Below, one piece after another: positions 11,440-20,534 of a stretch of 64,000 nt of DNA (the first letter of the stretch is position 1; every line of letters begins with the position of its first letter). The stretch lies in the NCBI RefSeq assembly GCF_002561455.1, contig NZ_NTUP01000059.1, positions 92,446 to 156,445 of the forward strand, given 5' to 3'. The notes under the pieces were generated by a model. The model worked only from the letters and a program-made list of their open reading frames with translations, ran no database searches and was not told where the DNA came from. The translations under genes and the position numbers were made by a program. Source of the DNA: Bacillus sp. AFS015802. GTDB lineage: Bacteria > Bacillota > Bacilli > Bacillales > Bacillaceae_B.

Positions 11440-12051
11440 TTACTTCAATAGAAGCTGAAGGGCTTTCCTGATGATTTCGTCTGCCGAATGCCCTTCCCCT
11501 TTCAGTTTAGGGGTGATCTTCTTGATCTCACGTTCAGAATATCCCAGGGCTTTAAGGGCAAGGATGGCTTCATCAAATGCCTCATCCCTTCCGTGTGATG
11601 CTTCCGCCTCCCCATGGTCTGAGAATAGGCTTGGGAAATAGTCCGGCACAACATCCTGCAGCTTCCCTTTCAGATCAAGGATCATCTGACGGGCAGTCTT
11701 CTTCCCGACACCTGGAAACTTCGTCAGGAAACTTTCATTTTCTTCCTCGATCGCCGTGATCACCTGCTGAGGGGCACCTGACGCGAGAATCGCCAGGGCA
11801 CCCTTCGGTCCGATTCCTGAAACATTCAATAGTTTCATAAAGAGCAGCTTCTCTTCGATGGCAAGAAACCCGTAAAGGGCGATCAGATCTTCCCTCACAT
11901 GCTGATATGTAAAAATCTGAATCTCTTGATTTTGATATTTTGAATACACAAACGGATTCGCCGTATACAACTGATACCCGATCCCATTATTCTCCACCAC
12001 TACATATTCAGGACCCACTTGACTCACTGTCCCTTTTATATATTCATACAT
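11440..12051 (-). CDS. ruvA: Holliday junction DNA-binding protein RuvA
   Basis: 203-aa protein that binds four-way junctions as a tetramer and loads RuvB. The N-terminal OB fold starts [19 protein letters not shown]. Tandem helix-hairpin-helix motifs follow ([16 protein letters not shown] near residue 75 and [15 protein letters not shown] near residue 110). The C-terminal RuvB-contact domain ends with [15 protein letters not shown]. Length is normal. A repeat-filled gap of about 700 bp separates it from bofC upstream. Confidence 0.97.
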   Translation of the reverse strand: MYEYIKGTVSQVGPEYVVVENNGIGYQLYTANPFVYSKYQNQEIQIFTYQHVREDLIALYGFLAIEEKLLFMKLLNVSGIGPKGALAILASGAPQQVITAIEEENESFLTKFPGVGKKTARQMILDLKGKLQDVVPDYFPSLFSDHGEAEASHGRDEAFDEAILALKALGYSEREIKKITPKLKGEGHSADEIIRKALQLLLK

Positions 12052-12181
12052 TTCATTCTCTCCCCATCATTCCCACAACTTAATCTTTCGTCCCTTATCC
12101 ATATTCAAAAGACTCATGTGGCAAAAATTGTTGTTCTTGATCAAAATGTCTGCCTGATGCTCTGTCCATTAGACTGTGCTG

Positions 12182-12300
12182 AATGGTGGGGGAAACCGCT
12201 TCGCTTTCCGCGGACGAACGGCCGAGCCTCCTCAGCTTTGCTTCCGGGGTCTCGGCACGCCCGTTTTTCCGCAGGAGTCTACGCAATTCCCCCCACCATT
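12182..12300 (+). repeat. intergenic structured repeat, copy 1
   Basis: About 119 bp bounded by imperfect terminal inverted repeats (AATGGTGGGGG and CCCCCCACCATT). The core contains GCTTTCCGCGG, GAGCCTCCTC, GGGGTCTC and CCGCAGGAGTC in this order, the same conserved blocks as the copies at 12427 and 23460 but in the opposite orientation. It resembles a repeat family scattered between genes in many Bacillus-group genomes. No coding potential is evident. Confidence 0.75.
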
Positions 12301-12414
12301 TTTCAAGGTTTTTTCGTGACAGAGCTAAAAGGTCTTGCTCAAGAAAGTACCATCTACCAACCTGAAAGAGTTTTTTGCTGGAATTTCTTTAGTGAATCCC
12401 TTTTTTAATGAACA

Positions 12415-12553
12415 CATGCTTGGAAAGTTGATTGGAGCGGAAGGTGCTCGACTCCTGCGGGAATAGCTGGACAGGTGAGACCCCACAGGGCAAAGCCCGA
12501 GGAGGCTCACCACCAGCCCCGCGGAAAGCGAGCATCCTGGAGCGGAAATCAAC
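12415..12553 (-). repeat. intergenic structured repeat, copy 2 (inverted relative to copy 1)
   Basis: Ends are GTTGATT (12427) and ATCAAC (12553), with the blocks GACTCCTGCGGGAATAGC, GAGACCCC, GAGGAGGCTCA and CCGCGGAAAGC between them. The first 53 bp (12415-12467) match 23448-23500 by eye without a difference. Read on the minus strand it has the same block order as copy 1. Confidence 0.75.
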
Positions 12554-12732
12554 TACTACTACTATCTTCTCTATGACAGCAACTAACTTTACGAAAAGAG
12601 TCTATCCGAAAGACATATAAAATCTATTGTATCATATCACTATTTGAAGGGATGGGAAAGGGAGACGAAAGAGAAACACTTGTTCTAATTTTATCAAAAA
12701 ATGAAACAGTTGGGCAGGGGAAAATCCGGCAA

Positions 12733-12763
12733 TAAAAAAACCAGTGGCATGTGCACTGGTTTT
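12733..12763 (-). terminator. terminator after bofC
   Basis: Minus-strand stem AAAACCAGTG/CACTGGTTTT around a 7-nt loop, followed by a T run, immediately downstream of the bofC stop. Confidence 0.85.
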
Positions 12764-12769
12764 CCGCTC

Positions 12770-13318
12770 TTATTTAGGGACGGAGTAAGGTTTGTACTGT
12801 TCGAGTACCTCTTCATACTCCTGCTTCGACTTGATCGGGATACCCTTGACCAGATCATCATGCCGCTTACTCTCAAGCTTCTCTACATCAATCTGGAAGA
12901 AGGATTGAATGATCTCCGCCTGTCCCGGTTTGCCGTTGAAAATGGACAGTACGCCATTATCGGATATTCCGAAATAGCCATTTGTCTTCAAGAGCGGGGA
13001 GATATCATCCATCTGTTTCTGAAACACGATTTGGTCTTCCGTCATATCCATCAGCTGCCAGTCTTCATAGGCAGCCCAGAAGTCTTCCATGCTCCAGATT
13101 GTTTCCTGAACGATTTCCTCACTCACTTCCCCATCCAGGTATACTCTTTCCAGAATAACCGTGACGGTATGGGCGGACGCGACCTCGGCAGGCGTCTCAT
13201 TCAGCTCAAGAAGAGAGCTTCCGTCAGCTGCCTGCTTCTCCTCTGTATAAAAAAACGTGAAATAAAATGCACCGATTAATAACATCACCATAAACACGAT
13301 CCGAACCTTCATCGTCAT
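12770..13318 (-). CDS. bofC: BofC, inhibitor of the SpoIVB signalling protease
   Basis: 182-aa protein with one N-terminal membrane or secretion segment (IVFMVMLLIGAFYFTFFY, about residues 6-23) and an extracytoplasmic domain, matching BofC of B. subtilis (170 aa) in size, in features such as VTVILERVYLDGEVSEE, and in location between ruvA and safA. BofC is made in the forespore and restrains SpoIVB, delaying SigmaK activation, so it acts upstream of the SpoIVFA/SpoIVFB pair at 29-30.7 kb. The ATG at 13318, 8 nt after GAGG, is preferred to the GTG at 13327. Confidence 0.9.
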   Translation of the reverse strand: MTMKVRIVFMVMLLIGAFYFTFFYTEEKQAADGSSLLELNETPAEVASAHTVTVILERVYLDGEVSEEIVQETIWSMEDFWAAYEDWQLMDMTEDQIVFQKQMDDISPLLKTNGYFGISDNGVLSIFNGKPGQAEIIQSFFQIDVEKLESKRHDDLVKGIPIKSKQEYEEVLEQYKPYSVPK

Positions 13319-13446
13319 CGTGATCACCTCGAACTTGATTTATGTAACTCTCTATCCACTAGTCTTACCAAAGCCTGTTAAGAATATCCAACCTTCCCCA
13401 AACTTTTTAGGGACGGACCTCCCCTTACAAGATGCAGGCCGTAAGC

Positions 13447-13488
13447 AAAAAAAAGACTACCCAAGAGAGTTCTCTCTTTAAGTAGTCC
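13447..13488 (-). terminator. terminator after coxA
   Basis: Minus-strand GACTAC/GTAGTC arms enclose an AGAGAG/CTCTCT inner helix, and a run of eight T follows. Confidence 0.8.
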
Positions 13489-13495
13489 ATACTTG

Positions 13496-14233
13496 TTATC
13501 GGTTGATGCGGTCCTTCACTGATCGGAACATATCGTGCATATCGAAGTTGATGGCATCCCTCGGACCACCGTCCCGCAAGTCATTATCAATGTTTCTCAC
13601 CCGGCTGAAAGTCCCTTCATCCGTCACCACCGAAACCGTTCTTCCGTGGAGATAAGGCTGCACGGCTTCTTTTACACGGGCTTTTGTTTCCTCGGTTTTA
13701 CTATGGTCATCAAGCTCAACAGCGATGAGGACATCCGATCCATAGGCGACTGCACGAACGTCACTGACGTTCTCAACCTTTCCAGTGACATCACCTATCT
13801 TCTCAGCGAGATCCCCTTCATAAGCTGTATAATAAGATCTTCTCGCATCCCGGGTATTATCATCCAAATGACCATGATAATTTGCATCCCCGTGGCTCGC
13901 ACGGCCATCCCGTGCTAAGAAATTCTCGTCATAATTGGCAAGTGGTCGTGATGGGTTCTTCGGATTTCCATTCTCATCCCTCACTTGAAGGAACTGACGT
14001 TTCTTTTGACGGATATCCTGCCCCTCTTTTCCGACAGAGTGATCATACATTTCAGTCAGAGGTCCGTCCCTTTCATCCCGGTTGTCTCCACCATGTCCAT
14101 CGTTGGAGTAGAAGCCAAGCGGCTCGTAGGAGTCTGAATAACGATTTTGAGCTTTCTCTTCTCCACTGTTACATGCAGCAAGACCCAGGGTCATGACGGC
14201 TGTTAATGGTACCATGAATAAGCGTTTATTCAA
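13496..14233 (-). CDS. coxA: YhcN/YlaJ-family sporulation lipoprotein, CoxA-like
   Basis: 245-aa predicted lipoprotein: the signal peptide ends in the lipobox LAAC with the modified Cys at residue 21. A long hydrophilic Asp/Gly/Asn-rich linker (30-140) leads to a C-terminal domain (GDLAEKIGDVTGKVENVSDVRAVAYGSDVLIAVEL) characteristic of the YhcN/YlaJ family. In B. subtilis the gene beside safA is coxA (yrbB), a spore cortex protein. The TTG start at 14233 sits 8 nt from GGAGG and is the only start that puts the signal peptide at the N-terminus. Position and family support the CoxA name; the long linker makes detailed orthology less certain. Confidence 0.8.
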   Translation of the reverse strand: MNKRLFMVPLTAVMTLGLAACNSGEEKAQNRYSDSYEPLGFYSNDGHGGDNRDERDGPLTEMYDHSVGKEGQDIRQKKRQFLQVRDENGNPKNPSRPLANYDENFLARDGRASHGDANYHGHLDDNTRDARRSYYTAYEGDLAEKIGDVTGKVENVSDVRAVAYGSDVLIAVELDDHSKTEETKARVKEAVQPYLHGRTVSVVTDEGTFSRVRNIDNDLRDGGPRDAINFDMHDMFRSVKDRINR

Positions 14234-14336
14234 TGGTGATTCCTCCTTCAACCCAATACTTGAGCATATTTTCTGCTCACCATTAGGTTGTGAAAGGAGG
14301 TTATCTTTCATTCAGATCAAAGTTTGGAGACATCCC

Positions 14337-15311
14337 CTACAATTGGGTATTGATCCGTTTCACTTCTCCATGCAGCTCTTGATTGAATTGCATCCGGTGC
14401 GGGAATTGTACAATGGTCAAATCGGTTAAATACCCCCACACACGCTGTTTATAATATTGGTCTTCCCTTATGAATCGATTCCACTCCCGGAACACATCGG
14501 ATGGGTACATCAATCCAATATAAAAGATCAGCTGATCACGATAAGACTGGAAGTGTTCCGTCTCCCTGATGTCACTGAGGGACCAATTTAAATAAGGTAA
14601 AATCCGGTTGCAGTATTGCAGATCGTCCGTCATTTCTGTAGAGAAGGACATAAGGTCGAAGTCGATCAAGTATACAATCCCGTTCTTTCCCCTTAAGAAA
14701 TTATGATGCGCTACATCTCCATGGGTGATGCAGTTTCCATATTCATGGATGCCGATTGATTTTAATTGCTTTAATGCCCACTTTCCCCACTCTAAATAAG
14801 TATACAAATAATACGGCTGAATGAATGCCTGCAAATAGGGAAGATTATGTTGAAACTGCATCATTCGCTTTTTCCATTTTTTCAGCCATTTATAGTGTGG
14901 GATCTCTTCTGTCCAAGAACCCTGGATCGTTTTCGAAACGGTATGAAATTTTTTCAATACATTCAGTGCATCTTCCCTGTCTTTCGGTTGATCATAGCTG
15001 ATGGGGGTGGATGTTTCCAACCACATCGTAATCCCGATGGGAAACCCTTCAAATAATAGCATTTCCCTTTCATGAATCGGGTGAAACGGCAGGACATGGT
15101 AAAACTTTTCTCTTAACAGGGTTGAAATCAGGCGTTCCTGAAGCAGAAATTTCAATTGGTTGGGAAATCGTTTCACGAACCATTTTCTCCCTTGGCTTTT
15201 CAGTACCCATTTTCCCTCTTTAATGATTTTTAATGATGCACCGGGATCCTTTAACTTATTTTGCAAAAAAGAAAGGAGACGATGTGAATAATCGTCCCCT
15301 CCGGCAAGCAT
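14337..15311 (-). CDS. CotS/YutH-type spore coat kinase-like protein
   Basis: 324-aa member of the aminoglycoside-phosphotransferase/CotS fold. The catalytic loop HGDVAHHNF (Asp and Asn kept) and the metal-binding segment LIDFDLMSF are intact, so this copy could be an active small-molecule or protein kinase. Related Bacillus proteins (CotS, CotI, YutH, YsxE) are spore-coat components. The ATG at 15311 lies one base after the safA stop codon, with GAGGG inside the end of safA, implying translational coupling; the open frame extends into safA but that part is only a shadow of it. Pairing with a LysM coat protein mirrors ysxE-spoVID at 54-56 kb. Confidence 0.8.
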   Translation of the reverse strand: MLAGGDDYSHRLLSFLQNKLKDPGASLKIIKEGKWVLKSQGRKWFVKRFPNQLKFLLQERLISTLLREKFYHVLPFHPIHEREMLLFEGFPIGITMWLETSTPISYDQPKDREDALNVLKKFHTVSKTIQGSWTEEIPHYKWLKKWKKRMMQFQHNLPYLQAFIQPYYLYTYLEWGKWALKQLKSIGIHEYGNCITHGDVAHHNFLRGKNGIVYLIDFDLMSFSTEMTDDLQYCNRILPYLNWSLSDIRETEHFQSYRDQLIFYIGLMYPSDVFREWNRFIREDQYYKQRVWGYLTDLTIVQFPHRMQFNQELHGEVKRINTQL

Positions 15312-15312
15312 G

Positions 15313-16803
15313 TTATCCCTCAAAATCATCGTCATTGAAATTCGGCATGGCAAATGCTCTTGGCCCAAACATCCCTGGTGATCCCATTTGCATTCCCTGA
15401 GGCCCCATTGGCATCCCTTGAGGTCCCATCGGCATACCCATACCCATTCCCTGACCTTGAGGTCCCATCGGCATTCCTGCACCAGGCATTCCCTGACCCA
15501 TCATTCCAGGTCCGTAGCCGTATGGCTGCTGCATTCCTTGGGGCATATATTGCTGCATCATCGGTTGATGCATCATTTGACCATATTGAGGTCCACCACA
15601 TCCGCAATCCCCCTGGTCACTTGCTCCCATCACATTGGATGGCTGACCCATCGGCGTTTGATACTGTGCTCCCATCACATTGGACGGCTGGCCCATCGGC
15701 ATTTGATATCCGCCCATGGAAGGTGACTCTTCCGACATCATTCCCTGAACCTGACCTCCCGGCCCCATCGGATATCCGCCCGGCATTCCTCCTTGGAATC
15801 CAGGTCCCGGCATGACGGGTGAGACAGGATAACAATTTCCTGGATACGGCATGTATGGAGCCTGTTGCTGCGGCATTTGAACAGATGGATAATTCTCATC
15901 TGATACACCCATGACTCCAGACGGCTGACCCATCGGCTGCTGCATCGGCATTTGCATTGGCTGTTGCATCGGCTGTTGCATTGGCATCTGCATCGGCATC
16001 TGAGCATGAGGCATGTATGGCATAACGGAAGAGGACTCTTCGTCATATCCCATCTGAGGCATCATTGGCATGTTCTGCATTCCAGGCATCGATTGAGCAC
16101 CTTGGACCTGACTTCCTGGTCCCATCGGCATTCCATAGCCTGCTCCTGGATACATTCCTCCATGTGGCGGGCAGAAACCTGATCCTGGCATGACGGGTGA
16201 TACAGGTACGCAATTATTCGGGTTATAATACATAGGCTGGGTGTTCCCTCCTTGTGGTTGTGCTGGCATTTGTAAGCTTTCTTCTTCTTGAACACCTTTC
16301 ACGGCTTCTTGTTTTGGCTTTGGCTGTTCTTTCGCTTTCGGGAGTACGTTGGTAGGTTTAGGCGGCGATACAGGTTTAGGCATTGGTTTTGCCTGCTGTT
16401 TTGGCTGCTGCACTTGCATATTCGCCATATTCATCATGTAATAGTTGTTGATATCAATTTCCGGGACTACCGGCTTTGGCATTTTTGGTGCGAATGGCTT
16501 TTGTACTTCTTTCGGCATTTCTTTCTTTGGCTCTTCTACCGGCATGGCCATAGGCTTCTGCTCTTTGAATGGATGCTCGGCTTTCGGCATCTCCTTCTTC
16601 GGCATTTCCTTGGAACCGTATTTGATCTGTGTCTCTTTTTTCACGGTCCCGCCTGCAGTCGGCACTTTAATTTTCATGCCGGGCATGATCATGTCAGGAT
16701 TTGAAAGCTGGGCATTCATTTGCTTTAATTCTTCGAAATTCACGCCATACTTCTTGGCGATTTTCCAAAGAGTATCCCCTTTTTGAACAATATGGATTTT
16801 CAC
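15313..16803 (-). CDS. safA: spore morphogenetic protein SafA
   Basis: 496-aa coat/cortex-interface protein. An N-terminal LysM domain (residues 2-48, starting KIHIVQKGDTLWKIAKKYGVN) is followed by a Lys/Glu/Pro-rich linker with repeated KKEMPK units. The low-complexity C-terminal two-thirds is rich in Met, Pro, Gln and Gly. This tail holds tandem MPMQ/QQPM units (about residues 285-310), a repeated GQPSNVMGA, and two NCxPVSPVMPG blocks. In B. subtilis SafA (387 aa) the LysM domain targets the cortex and the protein binds SpoVID. The GTG start at 16803 follows GAGGAGGG by 7 nt. The tail is longer than in B. subtilis, consistent with repeat expansion. Confidence 0.92.
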   Translation of the reverse strand: MKIHIVQKGDTLWKIAKKYGVNFEELKQMNAQLSNPDMIMPGMKIKVPTAGGTVKKETQIKYGSKEMPKKEMPKAEHPFKEQKPMAMPVEEPKKEMPKEVQKPFAPKMPKPVVPEIDINNYYMMNMANMQVQQPKQQAKPMPKPVSPPKPTNVLPKAKEQPKPKQEAVKGVQEEESLQMPAQPQGGNTQPMYYNPNNCVPVSPVMPGSGFCPPHGGMYPGAGYGMPMGPGSQVQGAQSMPGMQNMPMMPQMGYDEESSSVMPYMPHAQMPMQMPMQQPMQQPMQMPMQQPMGQPSGVMGVSDENYPSVQMPQQQAPYMPYPGNCYPVSPVMPGPGFQGGMPGGYPMGPGGQVQGMMSEESPSMGGYQMPMGQPSNVMGAQYQTPMGQPSNVMGASDQGDCGCGGPQYGQMMHQPMMQQYMPQGMQQPYGYGPGMMGQGMPGAGMPMGPQGQGMGMGMPMGPQGMPMGPQGMQMGSPGMFGPRAFAMPNFNDDDFEG

Positions 16804-16891
16804 TCTGTTTCCCTCCTCAGGCATAAGTCTATATATCCTATGACAAGATAGGCAAATTGCTAATCATCTACATAAAAACTTATGAGATAGC

Positions 16892-16932
16892 AAAAAAAAA
16901 TATACCGTCTCCAGGATAGGGACGGTATATTT
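16892..16932 (-). terminator. terminator after nadA
   Basis: Minus-strand ATATACCGTC/GACGGTATAT stem followed by TTTTTTTT, just after the nadA stop. It isolates the nad operon from safA. Confidence 0.85.
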
Positions 16933-16961
16933 CAGCTTGTTCAACTAACTATTTATATGCA

Positions 16962-18068
16962 TTAAGCGCGGACCAACATGCGATCTAAAGCGAAAATCGC
17001 ATTTTTTGAGATCTCTTCATCCACTTTAATGATATTTTCAGGATTTCCTTCCACCATTTTCTCCAATGACCACAGGAGATGGGGCAAATCGATTCGATTC
17101 ATCGTCAAGCAGGGACACATATAGGGGTTGAGGGAAACAATTTTCTTGTCCTGATGCTGGTTGATCAGCCTCTTCACAAGGTTCATTTCCGTCCCGATGG
17201 CAAAGGACGAACCCGGCGGAGATTGTTCGATCGTGTCGATAATATATTTTGTACTTCCATTCAGATCGGATTTCTCGACGACTTCACGTCGACATTCCGG
17301 GTGAACGATGATTTTCATTTCAGGATGATGGTTGCGGATGTCTTCGATATTTTTCTCTGTGAAATTTTCATGCACCGAGCAGTGACCTTTCCACAGGATC
17401 ACTTTCACCCTTTCCACATCCCCCTCATAAATCAGTTCATTTCGGATGGGGTCCCAAACGGCCATTTCACTCAAGGGCACACCGAGATCGGCTGCTGTAT
17501 TGCGTCCTAAATGCTGATCAGGAAGGAAAAGGATGCGTTGTTTCTCCCCCAAAGCCCACTCCACCATTTTATGGGCATTGGATGACGTCACCGTGGCTCC
17601 CCCATTTTTTCCGACAAAGCTTTTGATCGCCGCAGTCGAGTTCACATACGTAAGGGGGATGATACTGTCCCCGAAAACATCCTTAAGTGTCTTCCATGCT
17701 TTTTCCGTCTGATAAATGTCGGCCATATCCGCCATGGAACACCCTGCCCTCATGTCCGGCAAAATGACTGCCTGGTGATCGTCCGTTAAAATATCGGCCG
17801 TTTCAGCCATAAAATGAACACCACAAAACACAATATACTCCGCTTCTTTATTTTCGGCTGATAGTTGGGCAAGCTGCAGGGAATCCCCAACGGCATCAGC
17901 AAATTGGATCACTTCGTCCTTCTGATAATGATGCCCCGGGATAAAAAGCTTCTTTCCCATTTGGAGCTTGATTTCTTTCACTCTTCTTTCCATCTCTTCA
18001 ATGGAAAGTCGCGTAATCGCTTCAGGCAAAACGCCCGTTTCCTTCGTTAATTCATCCAGTAACCCCAT
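16962..18068 (-). CDS. nadA: quinolinate synthase NadA
   Basis: Condenses iminoaspartate with dihydroxyacetone phosphate to quinolinate using a 4Fe-4S cluster. The 368-aa protein has the long Bacillus form. Conserved segments include [17 protein letters not shown] near residue 40, [12 protein letters not shown] near residue 82, VTSSNA and the cysteine-rich GHCSVHENF and [17 protein letters not shown] (near residue 325), which carry cluster and nearby cysteines. Two ATGs are possible: 18074 overlaps the nadC stop (ATGA), while 18068 is 7 nt from GGGG and is preferred. Third gene of nadB-nadC-nadA. Confidence 0.96.
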   Translation of the reverse strand: MGLLDELTKETGVLPEAITRLSIEEMERRVKEIKLQMGKKLFIPGHHYQKDEVIQFADAVGDSLQLAQLSAENKEAEYIVFCGVHFMAETADILTDDHQAVILPDMRAGCSMADMADIYQTEKAWKTLKDVFGDSIIPLTYVNSTAAIKSFVGKNGGATVTSSNAHKMVEWALGEKQRILFLPDQHLGRNTAADLGVPLSEMAVWDPIRNELIYEGDVERVKVILWKGHCSVHENFTEKNIEDIRNHHPEMKIIVHPECRREVVEKSDLNGSTKYIIDTIEQSPPGSSFAIGTEMNLVKRLINQHQDKKIVSLNPYMCPCLTMNRIDLPHLLWSLEKMVEGNPENIIKVDEEISKNAIFALDRMLVRA

Positions 18069-18070
18069 GT

Positions 18071-18916
18071 TCATACCCCTTTTCCTATCCGTACTCTTGC
18101 ACTGATATCAAGTGATTTCACCGAATGTGTCAAGTATCCGAGGGAGATATAGTCCACCCCGGTCTCCGCATAAGCACCGAGCGTATCCCTGGTGATTCCT
18201 CCTGAAGCTTCCGTCACGATATGGGAAGGCACGAGGGGGATCCACTCCCGGATCGTCTCTGGTGTGCAGTTATCGAACATAATGACATCGGCACAGGCAT
18301 CGACCGCTTCCATTAACTGCTCCTTTGTTTCGATTTCAACTTCCACTTTGACCATATGACCGATCCGACTTTTCACCTGCTTTACGGCCCCGGTGATCGA
18401 GCCGGCAAAGGAAATGTGATTATCCTTCAGCATGACGGCATCATACAGGCCATTCCTGTGATTGAACCCCCCGCCGGTCCTTACGGCATACTTCTCAAGC
18501 ATCCTGAGCCCCGGCGTCGTTTTCCTCGTATCACAGAGCCTTACGCCGCTGCCCTTCACCTGCTCGACGGCCCGGTATGTTTCCGTTGCAATACCGCTCA
18601 TGCGCTGAATCAGATTCAGCACCACCCGTTCAGCTTGAAGGAGATCCCCCATCGGACCCGTCATTTCAGCAACCTTTTGTCCTTCCTCCACCGATTCACC
18701 ATCCTCCACGTACATTTGCACATGGATAGAAGGATCAAACAGGGAAAAACCGATTTCAATCACATCCTTACCGCAAAAAATACCGTTTTCTTTCATATGG
18801 AAGGAAAAGGACCCTTCATCGTTTTTACCGAATAAAATCTGGGACGATATATCACCGTCGCCAAGATCTTCCCGGTAAAATGCTTCAAGCATAGATTTTA
18901 ATTTCATTTTGTTCAT
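18071..18916 (-). CDS. nadC: nicotinate-nucleotide pyrophosphorylase (carboxylating) NadC
   Basis: Converts quinolinate and PRPP to nicotinate mononucleotide. The 281-aa protein shows the family hallmarks [20 protein letters not shown] near residue 105, [27 protein letters not shown] near residue 130 and [13 protein letters not shown] near residue 165. Its start lies inside the end of nadB and its stop overlaps the start region of nadA, so the three genes are translationally coupled. Confidence 0.97.
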   Translation of the reverse strand: MNKMKLKSMLEAFYREDLGDGDISSQILFGKNDEGSFSFHMKENGIFCGKDVIEIGFSLFDPSIHVQMYVEDGESVEEGQKVAEMTGPMGDLLQAERVVLNLIQRMSGIATETYRAVEQVKGSGVRLCDTRKTTPGLRMLEKYAVRTGGGFNHRNGLYDAVMLKDNHISFAGSITGAVKQVKSRIGHMVKVEVEIETKEQLMEAVDACADVIMFDNCTPETIREWIPLVPSHIVTEASGGITRDTLGAYAETGVDYISLGYLTHSVKSLDISARVRIGKGV

Positions 18917-20474
18917 GGTATCCCACCCTCAATCGGCCTTCATTATTTTGTAAAATGATCTTTCGTTTAAACCACCCATCTTGATCTTCCCCGGGGTAAT
19001 CCGCCCGGATATGCCCTCCCCTGCTTTCCGTCCGTAATAGAGCGGACTCTGAGACAAGCAGGCTGACGACCCACATGAAATAGGCATGAATCTCTTCACG
19101 TGAATTAAAATCAAGGTGTTCATGGAATGTCAGAGGCTGCTTCTTGAGCCAGTTCAGATGAGCAAGCAATCCGTTTTCCTCCCGGATGATCCCCACATGA
19201 TTCATCATTCCTCTTTTCAACTCATCGGGTTGAAAGGGAATATGCAGCGACTCTCCCTCTACTAACTGATCAATCGGAGAATGAACCCGGGGGGAGTGTG
19301 TGACACCGCTCCGGATCAAATACTCACCGAGGCGGTCTCCGTACACCAATCCTTCCAGAAGTGAATTGCTTGCCAGGCGATTCGCACCGTGGATGCCGCT
19401 GCACGCAACCTCCCCGATGGCGTACAATCCCGGGATATTGGTCCGTCCTGCACGATCGGTCACGATTCCTCCCATCATAAAATGACATCCCGGAGAAACA
19501 GGGATCCTCCCTGCCTCGATGGAAATATGATGGGTTGAGCAAAGGGCGGAAATAGAAGGGAATTTCCGTTGAAAGTCTTCTATTCTACTAATATCCAGAT
19601 ACACGTCTTTTCCCTTTTGCCGTTCCTTATATATGCACTCAGCTACGATATGCCGGGGGGCAAGCTCCATAAGGGAATCGACGCCCTCCATGATCCTTTT
19701 TCCCTCATCGTTTAAAAGAAGGGCTCCCTCTCCCCTTACCGCTTCCGAAATAAGTCCACATGTTTTCCCCTCCGACCAAAGCAGCGTCGGATGAAACTGA
19801 ATGAATTCCATATCTGAGAGCTTTGCCCCAGCTAGAAAGGCAAGGGCCATCCCGTCTCCCGTCACTGCCGGGTGATTGGATGTAAACGGATATAACCCGC
19901 CGATCCCGCCTGTGGCGAGAACAATGTGGGGAGCATAGTAATAGCGGATCGCCTCATCTTTATCCTTCGTTTTCACCCCGCAGCAATGCCCCCTGTCATC
20001 CTTGACAAGCTCATACACCATTTGTCCTTCAACGAATTCGACCTTCTTACCCGATAGGCCCTTCAATAAATGCTTCACTAAATATTTCCCCGTCTGATCT
20101 CCACCGCTGTGGAGGATACGGTGTTCACTGTGTGCCCCCTCCATCCCGAGAGCAAGGCTTCCATCCCTATTTCGATCGAAAGGTGCCCCATCATCCACCA
20201 TGGATTCAACGATCCTCTTTCCATCGACTATGAGTTCCTTCACACTCTCTTCTTCCTGGTGATAGCAGCCTGCTTCCAATGTATCTTTCAAATGGGCACG
20301 GACGGAATCCTTCAGTCCCAAAGGTGCCGCGATACCGCCTTGGGCAAGGAACGAGTTGCCGCTTTCGATTTCATCCTTTGTGATAATCATCACATAAAAA
20401 TGATCTTGAAGCCGCCGTGCCAATTGCAGTGCGGCAATGCCACTTCCAACAATGATAATATCGGCTTTTTTCAT
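18885..20474 (-). CDS. nadB: L-aspartate oxidase NadB
   Basis: FAD enzyme that oxidises L-aspartate to iminoaspartate, the first step of NAD synthesis. The 529-aa protein begins with the dinucleotide-binding motif IIIVGSGIAALQLA and contains FLAQGGIAAP near residue 45, HSGGDQTGKYLVKHLL near residue 125 and ATGGIGGLYPFTSNHPAVTGDGMALAFLAGA near residue 195. The C-terminal cap has GANRLASNSLLEGLVYGDR. An AGGAGGG site precedes the ATG. It is transcribed divergently from nifS, with a shared palindrome-rich control region. Confidence 0.97.
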   Translation of the reverse strand: MKKADIIIVGSGIAALQLARRLQDHFYVMIITKDEIESGNSFLAQGGIAAPLGLKDSVRAHLKDTLEAGCYHQEEESVKELIVDGKRIVESMVDDGAPFDRNRDGSLALGMEGAHSEHRILHSGGDQTGKYLVKHLLKGLSGKKVEFVEGQMVYELVKDDRGHCCGVKTKDKDEAIRYYYAPHIVLATGGIGGLYPFTSNHPAVTGDGMALAFLAGAKLSDMEFIQFHPTLLWSEGKTCGLISEAVRGEGALLLNDEGKRIMEGVDSLMELAPRHIVAECIYKERQKGKDVYLDISRIEDFQRKFPSISALCSTHHISIEAGRIPVSPGCHFMMGGIVTDRAGRTNIPGLYAIGEVACSGIHGANRLASNSLLEGLVYGDRLGEYLIRSGVTHSPRVHSPIDQLVEGESLHIPFQPDELKRGMMNHVGIIREENGLLAHLNWLKKQPLTFHEHLDFNSREEIHAYFMWVVSLLVSESALLRTESRGGHIRADYPGEDQDGWFKRKIILQNNEGRLRVGYHEQNEIKIYA

Positions 20475-20496
20475 TAAAAACCCTCCTGATTATTTA

Positions 20497-20534
20497 CAGG
20501 TGTCTTGACACATATGTTTACACATATTTAAACT
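20497..20534. promoter_or_regulatory. putative NadR (NiaR) operator and nifS promoter
   Basis: GTGTCTTGACAC (20500-20511) is a palindrome with a 2-bp centre; it is followed at once by ATATGT-TTAC-ACATAT (20512-20527). TTGACA (20505-20510) and TAAACT (20529-20534) could be the plus-strand -35 and -10 boxes of nifS, so a bound repressor would block it. In B. subtilis the nicotinate-responsive repressor NadR controls both nadBCA and nifS-nadR; its gene is 1.2 kb away. Confidence 0.6.

Noticed and set aside
12701..13279. 192-codon open frame on the plus strand
   Set aside because: It lies antisense to bofC, whose protein matches its family and has a ribosome site and terminator; the plus frame is a shadow.
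14337..15482. N-terminal extension of the CotS-like kinase into safA
   Set aside because: The extra residues are a frame-shifted reading of the safA repeats; the ATG at 15311 with GAGGG gives the normal start.
15640..16010. Closely spaced direct repeats that might suggest a CRISPR array
   Set aside because: The repeats are in frame, variable in spacing and encode MPMQ and GQPSNVMGA units of SafA; there are no unique spacers or cas genes.
15354..16704. Plus-strand open frames rich in His, Arg and Ser opposite safA
   Set aside because: They arise from the low-complexity Met/Pro/Gln coding repeats of safA and have no ribosome sites.
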